Assembly (NCBI GenBank): GCA_937904325.1
Contig: CALGTK010000186.1
Coordinates: forward strand, 1-64,000
Source: an uncultured Planctomyces sp.
GTDB taxonomy: Bacteria; Planctomycetota; Planctomycetia; Planctomycetales; Planctomycetaceae
DNA: 64,000 bases
Reading direction: 5' to 3'
The notes beneath the pieces were generated by a model, which ran no database searches, was not told the DNA's origin, and saw only the letters and a program-made list of their open reading frames with translations. This document shows, piece by piece, positions 43,131 to 50,829 of the stretch (the stretch's first letter is position 1; each line of letters begins with the position of its first letter). Both the position numbers and the translations under genes were made by a program.

Positions 43131-44981
43131 ATGTCCGACATTGAATCCGAAGTTTCACACGAAGAATCCGACGAACAGAACGACGCCGTCATTGGCAAAG
43201 CATTCTGGGGATCAATCGTTGTTGTGGCCATCGGCGCGATCATCATCGGCGGCGCCATCTGGCTGCAAGGTCATCCCGACAAGATTGAAATCACCACCCT
43301 GCCCACAGTACCCACTTACACCGTCCGCGAAAAAAACATCGACCTGCCAGAAATTCCTTTCAAAGATATGACCGACAAGTCAGGCATCGACTTTGTGCAT
43401 GTCAGTGGAGCGACCGGGGAAAAACTGCTGCCTGAATCGATGGGCGGCGGGGTAGCGGTGATCGACTTCGATTCAGACGGTGACCTGGACATCATCTTCG
43501 TCAACGGAAAACGCTGGCCGTGGGAGATCGCCAAAGACGAAGCTTCTCAGCAGCCAGCGACAATGTCGGCCTGGCGCAACGATGGCGACTGGCAATTCAC
43601 CGACGTCACTAACGAAATCGGACTTGACCTTTCGTTTTACGGCATGGGGTCTGCCGTCGGAGACTATGACGCTGACGGAGACTCCGACCTTTATCTCACT
43701 GCGGTCGGATCAAACCACTTGTTGCGTAATGACGGTGGCCGGTTCGTCGACGTGACCATGGAAGCTTCGGTCAATAGTGAAGCCAGCATCGCAGGCGGAA
43801 ACGAAACATGGAGCACAAGTGCTGGCTTTCTGGACTATGACAACGATGGAGACCTTGACCTCTTCGTCGCCAACTATGTCGAGTGGAATCGAGAGTTCGA
43901 CCTGGCTCAGCCGTTTCAACTGGTCGGCGACGAGCGAGCTTACGGTCGGCCGTCGGCCTTTGCAGGCACGTTCCCGTATCTCTTTCAGAACGACGGAAAT
44001 GGCAAATTCACCGATATCTCCAAAGCAGCAGGCATTCAGGTTCGGAATCCGGCAACTGACGTTCCCGTTGGAAAGTCGCTGGGAGTAACGTTCTGCGATC
44101 TCGACGAAGACGGTTGGCTGGACATCATCGTTTCCAACGACACGGTTCAGAATTTTCTGTTTCGTAACAAAGCCGACGGAACTTTCGAAGAGACTGGCAG
44201 CGGAGTCGGCATTGCCTTTGATGAAAATGGTCGGGCTCGCGGAGCGATGGGCATCGACGCTGGCTGGTTCCGCAACGACGGTTCGATCGGCATCGCTATC
44301 GGAAACTTTGCGACCGAAATGACCGCACTGTACGTGTCCCCTCCGGGCGTCATGCAGTTCCATGATGATGCCGTGCCCACAGGCCTGGGCCCGCTCACTC
44401 GGCTGGAGTTGACATTCGGAGTCTGCTGGGCCGACTTCGATCTTGACGGCCGACTGGACCTGTTCACCGCGAACGGTCACCTTGAAAATGACATCAACCG
44501 AGTCCAGGAAAGCCAGCACTACGAACAGTCGCCGCAACTCTTCTGGAATTGTGGCCCCGACAGTACGACAGAATTCGTCCCACTGACCAAAGAGCAGTGC
44601 GGAGCGGACCTCTTCAACAGAATGGTCGGACGCGCCGCCGTCGTCGCCGACTTCGATCTCGACGGAGATCCCGACATACTCATTACAGCCTGCGGCCAGA
44701 AACCTCGACTCCTCCGGAACGACCAGGCAACCGGCCACAACTGGATAACACTCGAAGTAGACGCGCCCATCGGCTCAATCGTCGAAGTCCACGCCGGAGG
44801 ACTGATCCAGAAACAGCAAATCATGCCCACGCGAAGCTACCTCACGCAGGGAGACCGAAGCCTGTCGTTCGGCCTCGGCACATCTGAATCAATAGATAGT
44901 GTGTCAATTCGTAAGCCAGGATCAGTAGAGAAAGTGAAAGAGCACATACTCGACGCCGTCAACCGGCTTCAGAAACTGTGA
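43131..44981 (+). CDS. CRTAC1-like FG-GAP/VCBS + ASPIC/UnbV protein, N-terminal TM
   Basis: 'VIDFDSDGDLDIIFVNG', 'VGDYDADGDSDLYLTAVG', 'DYDNDGDLDLFVANY', 'DLDEDGWLDIIVSND', 'LTQGDRSLSFGLG'. ORF track starts at 42978; ATG 43131 preferred. Confidence 0.92.
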   Translation: MSDIESEVSHEESDEQNDAVIGKAFWGSIVVVAIGAIIIGGAIWLQGHPDKIEITTLPTVPTYTVREKNIDLPEIPFKDMTDKSGIDFVHVSGATGEKLLPESMGGGVAVIDFDSDGDLDIIFVNGKRWPWEIAKDEASQQPATMSAWRNDGDWQFTDVTNEIGLDLSFYGMGSAVGDYDADGDSDLYLTAVGSNHLLRNDGGRFVDVTMEASVNSEASIAGGNETWSTSAGFLDYDNDGDLDLFVANYVEWNREFDLAQPFQLVGDERAYGRPSAFAGTFPYLFQNDGNGKFTDISKAAGIQVRNPATDVPVGKSLGVTFCDLDEDGWLDIIVSNDTVQNFLFRNKADGTFEETGSGVGIAFDENGRARGAMGIDAGWFRNDGSIGIAIGNFATEMTALYVSPPGVMQFHDDAVPTGLGPLTRLELTFGVCWADFDLDGRLDLFTANGHLENDINRVQESQHYEQSPQLFWNCGPDSTTEFVPLTKEQCGADLFNRMVGRAAVVADFDLDGDPDILITACGQKPRLLRNDQATGHNWITLEVDAPIGSIVEVHAGGLIQKQQIMPTRSYLTQGDRSLSFGLGTSESIDSVSIRKPGSVEKVKEHILDAVNRLQKL

Positions 44982-45053
44982 CCAGGCTTAAAGCTCTGAT
45001 TCCGCCGGCACGGAGTTGCGTCTGAGAATTCCGAAAGCTGGGCCGAGGCCGTT

Positions 45054-45323
45054 TCAGAACGCAAACCCCGCAAGGATCATTGCAATGCCGAAAAACCACA
45101 GATAACCGATCAGGCATTGGTACTTGATAAGGTCTCCAGCATCGCCGATGGACTCCAATGAGCCGACGCTGAGGTACGCACCAGTAGACACACAGCAAAA
45201 TTCGGCAAAAAACTGAACAAGGTGGGAGAACTCCTCAGCAAACTGTCGAACAGTCAGCCAGACCGGAAACAGGCAACCAGAAATCGCCCCACACCAGACG
45301 ACCGGCAACGGGTGTGGATTCAC
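45054..45323 (-). CDS. Possible small membrane protein (may be part of a frameshifted gene with 45369..45605)
   Basis: Hydrophobic 89-aa ORF '...CLIGYLWFFGIAMILAGFAF'; adjacent co-oriented fragment '...LGPLWILTMMVYVAICWYGMMNVYE'. Confidence 0.4.
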   Translation of the reverse strand: MNPHPLPVVWCGAISGCLFPVWLTVRQFAEEFSHLVQFFAEFCCVSTGAYLSVGSLESIGDAGDLIKYQCLIGYLWFFGIAMILAGFAF

Positions 45324-45608
45324 TATCAGCCGGTCCGTGGCTTAGCCAACGGGTGTAGAATGACCCGTTCAACAATGCCGCCCGTTAGCCACACTCCGAG
45401 CACGTATCCGAAGTTCATAAACGTTCATCATCCCGTACCAGCAAATCGCAACGTACACCATCATCGTCAGGATCCAAAGTGGCCCCAGCCTGGAGTCTAC
45501 GTTGAGGGTGTTCCAACGGTACGGAGTCGTTCGACACAGTGCCAGACTTTCGAGAGACTTGGGAGATAAATGCGACAGCCATTCTGACAACACAACGAGG
45601 GACACATC

Positions 45609-46316
45609 ATGCTACGACATCTACTTCAGGTCAGCCTTGTTTCTGCAGTTTTTTCTGCGGCAGTGTTCGCTGCAGATCCGGTGTGCGTAAAAAAAGCTCC
45701 TGACGTCAGCACGAAGCTGCCGCTTGTCTTCTGCGATGACTTCCAGTCTGGGAGTTCAGAAAACTGGTTGCCCGGCGATCCAAAGGCGTGGAAGATGACG
45801 AAGCTCGGCGACAACTTTGCCTTTGACCAGTTTCAACAGAGCAAGGTTAAGAACCCTGTCCGGTCTCCGTTCAATCGATGTCTGATCAAAGACGTCACGG
45901 TCAGTGACTTTGTGCTCGATCTGAAGTTTCAGTCAACGAAGAAAGACTACGGCCACCGTGACCTCTGTCTGTTCTTCGGTTTTCAGGATCCGTCGCACCA
46001 CTACTACGTACACTTCGGCAAGAAGACTGACGACCATGCCAACCAGATTTTCATTGTCGATGAAAAACCGCGAACGAAGATCTCAACCCGGACTACCGAA
46101 GGCACGAATTGGGATGACGAGTGGCATCACGCCAGAATCTTTCGTGAAGTGAAGTCCGGCAGGATTGAGATCTACTATGACGACATGAAGACGCCTGTCA
46201 TGACGGCCACCGACAAAACGTTTACCTGGGGGCAGGTTGGCATTGGCTCATTCGACGACACTGGCCGCTTTGACAACGTGTACCTGTTCGGGAACCCTGT
46301 CAACAAGTCGAAGTAG
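45609..46316 (+). CDS. Secreted concanavalin/LamG-like (DUF1080-like) protein
   Basis: Signal peptide MLRHLLQVSLVSAVFSAAVFAAD; 'FCDDFQSGSSENWLPGDPKAWKM...FVLDLKFQSTKKDYGHRDLCLFFGFQDPSHHYYVHFG...WHHARIFREVKSGRIEIYYDD'. Confidence 0.75.
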   Translation: MLRHLLQVSLVSAVFSAAVFAADPVCVKKAPDVSTKLPLVFCDDFQSGSSENWLPGDPKAWKMTKLGDNFAFDQFQQSKVKNPVRSPFNRCLIKDVTVSDFVLDLKFQSTKKDYGHRDLCLFFGFQDPSHHYYVHFGKKTDDHANQIFIVDEKPRTKISTRTTEGTNWDDEWHHARIFREVKSGRIEIYYDDMKTPVMTATDKTFTWGQVGIGSFDDTGRFDNVYLFGNPVNKSK

Positions 46317-46811
46317 TCAGTCCTTCCAGCGGTCGATCTCCATCATCGCAGTTGGCGATAAGATCCACGGTCGCATTTGGATTATCCAGCACATCAGCAG
46401 GCAGGGTTTCCGGCCAGTCGCCGATCATAACGACGTTTCGAATCTTTGCCGTCGTCTCGCCCGGCCTCGATAGAATCCTAAATTGTGGTCACCACCAAAA
46501 TCGATCGTTCACTGGAAGGCCACCTTACCATTCAGTGTGAACATTGCTTTGCCAGCCGCTCAGGCGAGCGTGACTTTGTTCCAGTCTCCCTCTTTCAATG
46601 ACAACGGACGTGGGCCTCGGCGGCAGAGCCGCTCCAACAGAGTTTAACGACCGAGTGAGCGATGCCCGTCGTACCCCAGATCGTCAACTGATTTGTGCTA
46701 CTCAGGGCTTGCATCGGAACGGACGGCGGTCTTGTCTGTGGCAGCCTGCAGTTCCGACCGCCTGCCTGGCCTTCACAATGAAATTCAAACTCACCGGGCC
46801 CCCTCCGCCGG

Positions 46812-47636
46812 ACGCCGCATAAACGTGGAAGCTGTTTGTGATAACTGAAGACGGTTCGGAGCGGCGTGCCATGACAGATCGGCCGAAGGGATATCTGAGC
46901 CTTGGGTTACCCGAATGGTCTGTCGATTGAAAACAAATCGCCTTTGACACATACCAGACCAGCCTCAGAGACTCGCACAGTAACGTTGTGAATATTGACA
47001 ACGGAGAAATCCTTGACTTTGGTCTGGGATGCATGCCCAGCCAGTCGCCGGATCGGAAACGCACCGTGTTCACACAGCGTGGTCGTGGAATTCAATTGCT
47101 GGATGTTGACGGCTCAAATCTCGAAGACATGGATCGCCACCGTTGGCGTGCTCAGTGGTCGCCTGACGTAAAATATTGGGCATGGGGCAGGGCGGAAACA
47201 TCATTGTGATGAATTTTGAAAACCAGAAAACGTGCTCAGACACTAGTCGCCCCCAGTCAAACATTGTTCAGTTACACCTACTGGAACCTCGGGCGGTCTT
47301 ATGACAGTCAATCAATCGGCTTTAAAGCTCGCAGCAGACGAACCGCTGGCGAGGATATCGTTGTCGCTGACATCGATTCGCCAGACGGCTTCCAGATTCT
47401 GTTGGAATTGTCAAAAGGCGTGCATCCCGATTACACGATCAGCCCCGACAACCGACCCGTCATGTTTGCGATGAACGATCCAAACGACGGAGTTCCTCAG
47501 CTGTACACAGTCGATCGGATAAACCCCGACCGGCCACAGTAGTTCGCAGGTCAACGGCGGGACTGGGAAATCTTCAATTGCGACTCGAATTCCGGCGGGA
47601 AGATTGCATTCTCCGGTGAGAAAATACTGCAGCCGC
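46812..47636 (+). pseudogene. Decayed WD40/TolB-like beta-propeller protein
   Basis: Broken frame: *TWKLFVITEDGSERRAMTDRPKGYLSLGLPEWSVD*KQIAFDTYQTSLRDSHSNVVNIDNGEILDFGLGCMPSQSPDRKRTVFTQRGRGIQLLDVDGSNLEDMDRHRWRAQWSPDVKYWAWG // FSYTYWNLGRSYDSQSIGFKAR...EDIVVADIDSPDGFQILLELSKGVHPDYTISPDNRPVMFAMNDP...QLYTVDRINPDRPQ*FAGQRRDWEIFNCDSNSGGKIAFSGEKI. Confidence 0.75.
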
Positions 47637-47835
47637 GAGATTGGGCGACCGTGGTGAATTCGTCGAAGACTCCGAAATATCCCGTTTTAATTGCGCGAAC
47701 CTTCGCCGGGCATGACGCATCTGAAGATTGCTGCCTCGTCGTTCACCAACTTGATGAATTGCTCAACAAGCGTTCGAAGCAGCTGACGGTAGACAAGATC
47801 TCGTCAGCAATCTTATATGCATTGCAACCTGAGAG

Positions 47836-47865
47836 TTGACGTGTCGGTTTAAACCGACTTAGTAT
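47836..47865 (+). promoter_or_regulatory. Candidate promoter TTGACG-N18-TAGTAT with a perfect palindrome GTCGGTTTAAACCGAC (47843-47858) in the spacer
   Basis: -35-like 47836-47841, -10-like 47860-47865; 16-bp perfect palindrome between them. Confidence 0.5.
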
Positions 47866-47908
47866 GAATTCTTCGGTTTTGAGTAACCAATTGGTTCTGG
47901 ACAAATTC

Positions 47909-48016
47909 ATGCAACCTTCGAATCCTCCAATCCAGAAAGCCTTGCTGTCGATTCCGACTTCCGGAAATCGATGGTTCTTTTATTTTGGCTTTCCTGTGAG
48001 GGAATTCGGGGAGTGA
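47909..48016 (+). CDS. Putative aromatic-amino-acid leader peptide (35 aa) MQPSNPPIQKALLSIPTSGNRWFFYFGFPVREFGE
   Basis: Read by hand (below the ORF-track size cut-off). Consecutive codons tgg ttc ttt tat ttt ggc ttt (47972-47992); stop TGA 48014-48016; lies between the candidate promoter and the attenuator hairpins. Confidence 0.75.
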   Translation: MQPSNPPIQKALLSIPTSGNRWFFYFGFPVREFGE

Positions 48017-48064
48017 CCGTTTGGCGGTTACGAAAGACAGTTTTCAATTGCCCTGAAATCCCTC
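47998..48064 (+). promoter_or_regulatory. Candidate antiterminator: GAGGGAATTCGGGG (47998-48011) pairs with CCCTGAAATCCCTC (48051-48064)
   Basis: 14-position antiparallel duplex: 12 Watson-Crick pairs, 1 G-U, 1 mismatch; overlaps the 5' arm of the terminator. Confidence 0.7.
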
Positions 48065-48084
48065 GAGGACTTCAGGGCTTTTTT
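48050..48084 (+). terminator. Intrinsic terminator/attenuator upstream of DAHP synthase: GCCCTGAAATCC-CTCGA-GGACTTCAGGGC-TTTTTT
   Basis: Arms 48050-48061 and 48067-48078 (11 pairs, one A-C mismatch), 5-nt loop, six T at 48079-48084; 64 nt before the DAHP synthase ATG. Confidence 0.85.
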
Positions 48085-48148
48085 CGTGACCAGCGAAGTC
48101 TTCAGCGATTTCACCAGTTCACACGTTTATTCAACGGGAGAGACGCAG

Positions 48149-49165
48149 ATGATCGTTGTTATGAAGCCAAACTCTACGGAATCCATGATTCAGAACATGG
48201 TGCAGCGTGTTGAAGGCCTCGGGCTGAAGGCTCATGTCATTGTCGGAACAGAGCGGACCGTCATTGCCGCGATCGGCGAAAAACGCGACGAGCAGAAGGA
48301 AATGCTGGCAGCGTGTGACGAGGTCGAGCAGATCGTCCCAATTCTTGCTCCGTATAAAGTTGCCAGCCTCGAAGCGAAGCCGGAACCGACAGTTGTCGAA
48401 ATCGGCAAGTTCGCCGCTGGTGGACCAAACATTGGAATAATTGCCGGGCCGTGTTCAGTTGAAAGCGAAGATCAGATTATGGAGTCAGCTCGGCGCGTTC
48501 GTGATGCCGGAGCCACGGCGTTACGAGGTGGAGCGTTCAAACCTCGGACAAGCCCTTACGCATTCCAGGGGATGAAAGAGGAAGGACTGAAACTACTGGC
48601 GGCTGCTCGCGATGAAACAGGACTCGCCGTTGTTACGGAAGTCATGTCACCGGATCAGGTTGATCTGGTGGCCAACTATGCCGACGTGCTGCAGATCGGG
48701 GCTCGCAACATGCAGAACTACAATCTGCTGGCAGCGGTCGGTGCGACCAGGAAGGCCGTTCTGCTGAAGCGGGGACCGGCAGCGACTATCGACGAATTCC
48801 TGCTCGCGGCGGAGTACATTCTCGATAAGGGAAACACGCAGGTAATGCTTTGTGAACGCGGAATTCGAACGTTCGAAGCTCACACTCGCTTCACGCTACC
48901 ACTAGCCACGGTTCCGTACCTTCACGAGAAGACGCACCTACCGGTGATCATCGATCCGAGCCACGGAACCGGACACGCCAATCTGGTCTCACCCATGTGT
49001 GCGGCAGCGGTCGCTGTCGGTTGCGACGGCCTGATCATCGAGGTGCATCCTGATCCGTCGAAGGCACTCAGTGACGGAGCGCAATCTCTGACTCCGCAGG
49101 TCTTTGCGGATGCCGTCGTCAGGTGCCGCAAGGTTGCGATCGCGTTGGATCGTCAGCTTCACTGA
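48149..49165 (+). CDS. aroF: 3-deoxy-7-phosphoheptulonate (DAHP) synthase with N-terminal ferredoxin/ACT-like regulatory domain
   Basis: [46 protein letters not shown]; '[53 protein letters not shown]', '[13 protein letters not shown]', '[12 protein letters not shown]'. GGGAG 8 nt before ATG 48149; ORF track extends to 48086. Confidence 0.95.
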   Translation: MIVVMKPNSTESMIQNMVQRVEGLGLKAHVIVGTERTVIAAIGEKRDEQKEMLAACDEVEQIVPILAPYKVASLEAKPEPTVVEIGKFAAGGPNIGIIAGPCSVESEDQIMESARRVRDAGATALRGGAFKPRTSPYAFQGMKEEGLKLLAAARDETGLAVVTEVMSPDQVDLVANYADVLQIGARNMQNYNLLAAVGATRKAVLLKRGPAATIDEFLLAAEYILDKGNTQVMLCERGIRTFEAHTRFTLPLATVPYLHEKTHLPVIIDPSHGTGHANLVSPMCAAAVAVGCDGLIIEVHPDPSKALSDGAQSLTPQVFADAVVRCRKVAIALDRQLH

Positions 49166-49222
49166 CAAAATCGAACAACTATGAAAAAAGTTGTTGAATA
49201 TCCAAACCAGCACGACCACTAT

Positions 49223-49258
49223 TTGAGGGAATTAACCCGCTTGAGGGGATTAACTCAG
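49223..49258. repeat. Imperfect tandem repeat of 18 bp x2: TTGAGGGAATTAACCCGC / TTGAGGGGATTAACTCAG
   Basis: Adjacent copies, read directly. Confidence 0.5.
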
Positions 49259-49377
49259 TGCAGACAGGCGAAGCGGGCCGACGCTGTCGCCTCTGCGTGG
49301 CAAGTCTCATATCAGTTCTGAGAAATCGATCACGGACCGGATCTGGTCTTAGGCAATGATGGCTTCCGCAGGGCAAA

Positions 49378-49419
49378 CGAGCCGGTCGAGAACTTTTCTC
49401 ACCGGCTCGTTTTCGTTTT
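49378..49419 (+). terminator. Rho-independent terminator downstream of aroF
   Basis: CGAGCCGGT...ACCGGCTCG 9-bp stem (49378-49386/49401-49409) with inner GAGAA/TTCTC, followed by TTTTCGTTTTA. Confidence 0.75.
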
Positions 49420-49441
49420 ATGCAACCCGTGGAGACTGCTC

Positions 49442-50743
49442 TTAGAAGAGCTTCTCAATTGGACTGCCGCCGTTACCCAGTGTGAATGGCCGGCCGTCGG
49501 GCGAGTAGATCTCTTTATTATGAGGAATCCCAACCGCGTGCGCAATTGTCGCGTTGAAGTCTTCGACCGAAACCGAATCTTCATCAACATGAAAGGCGTC
49601 CTCGTCGGTTGCTCCGTAAACCTGGCCGCCTTTGATTCCACCTCCAGCCAGCATTGTTGAGAATGCGGCAGGATGGTGGTCTCGTCCGCTATTCTGATTT
49701 GGCTGCGGCTTACGACCGAATTCCGTTCCAATGACGACGAGAGTTTCGTCCAGCAGTCCGCGTTCTTCGAGATCCTTCATCAGAGTACCGACGACCTTAT
49801 CGAGTTCCTGAGCTTTTGCCGGCAAGTTGTCGAAGAGTTGGTAATGGTGGTCCCAGCTTCCGAATGAAATCTCAACAAATCGAACGCCACTCTGAACAAG
49901 CCGGCGGGCGAGCAATGCCGCATTGCCGAACCGAGTTCCACCGTAAGTTTCTTTGGCCTCTTGCGATTCTTTAGTCAGGTCAAACGCTTTCAGGTCTTCA
50001 CTTCGCAGCAGGCCGATCGCTTCGGAGTAAAGATCGTCGTATCCGGTGACCTGACTGCTGGCGTTTGCTTTCTTTCTAAAGTCAGAATCGAAAACGTTTG
50101 ACAACTTCATTCGCTTATCAAACGACGCGTCCGTCAGATAACTTGGAGATTTTGTGTTCTGCAAGCCTTTGGCTGGATCGCCAAGCGGCACAGGAGCGAA
50201 CTCTGCTCCGAGATAACCAGGACCAAGTCCCCCGCCGATCTGCACACTGGCCGGCAATTCTTTGTGAACTCGGCCGAGCATCTTATGCATCCACGAACCA
50301 ATACCCGGATGCTTTGTGGTGGCCAGCGGTCGGTAGCTTGTTCGCAGTAGATACTTTGCAGGGCCGTGAGCGCCGGTTGAGGTAGTCATCGATCGGACAA
50401 TCGCCAGCTTGTCCGACATCTGAGCGAGCTGCTTCATGTGCTCGCTCAGCTGCACTCCAGGAATCTTCGTTTTGATGACGCCCGTCTGCCCCTGAACATC
50501 GCTCTTTGGCTTTGGATCGAACGTGTCGAGCTGACTCATTGCTCCGGACATGTAAAGGTAGATTACCTTCTTCGCCTTGCCGCCCGGTCGAAGCGTACTG
50601 CTGGAGCGCGACTTCTCAGCAGCATCCAAAACCGATTCCATTCCGACAGGCAACAGGCTCACGCCCAGTGCATAGCGGGCAACATCAGACATCAATTGTC
50701 GGCGTGAAAGTGAATCAAGTCGTGAAGTATTCGTTGAGAACAT
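49442..50743 (-). CDS. DUF1501 domain protein
   Basis: 'SLSRRQLMSDVARYALGVSLLP', 'IYLYMSGAMSQLDTFDPKP', 'VIGTEFGRKPQPNQNSGRDHHPAAFSTMLAGGGIKGGQVYGATDE'. Confidence 0.94.
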   Translation of the reverse strand: MFSTNTSRLDSLSRRQLMSDVARYALGVSLLPVGMESVLDAAEKSRSSSTLRPGGKAKKVIYLYMSGAMSQLDTFDPKPKSDVQGQTGVIKTKIPGVQLSEHMKQLAQMSDKLAIVRSMTTSTGAHGPAKYLLRTSYRPLATTKHPGIGSWMHKMLGRVHKELPASVQIGGGLGPGYLGAEFAPVPLGDPAKGLQNTKSPSYLTDASFDKRMKLSNVFDSDFRKKANASSQVTGYDDLYSEAIGLLRSEDLKAFDLTKESQEAKETYGGTRFGNAALLARRLVQSGVRFVEISFGSWDHHYQLFDNLPAKAQELDKVVGTLMKDLEERGLLDETLVVIGTEFGRKPQPNQNSGRDHHPAAFSTMLAGGGIKGGQVYGATDEDAFHVDEDSVSVEDFNATIAHAVGIPHNKEIYSPDGRPFTLGNGGSPIEKLF

Positions 50744-50829
50744 CGTTCGTCCTTATGTTTGACGAGTGTTTTATTTGGTTCTGTAATTTCGATCTTCGGC
50801 AGTCGGGGTCGGTTTGTTCGACGCAGCAA

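Noticed and set aside
43710-44738. 342-aa minus-strand ORF opposite the CRTAC1-like gene
   Set aside because: Antisense to FG-GAP repeats; the plus strand carries clear DxDxDG repeats.
47917-48009. A possible 1:2 protector hairpin (TTCGAATCCT pairing with AGGGAATTCGGG) in the attenuator
   Set aside because: Pairing has a bulge and wobbles and lies far from the control codons; too weak to claim without folding calculations.
47971-48213. 80-aa ORF in the aroF leader region
   Set aside because: Runs through both attenuator stems and into aroF in another frame. The 35-codon frame (47909-48016) with the aromatic run is the meaningful one.
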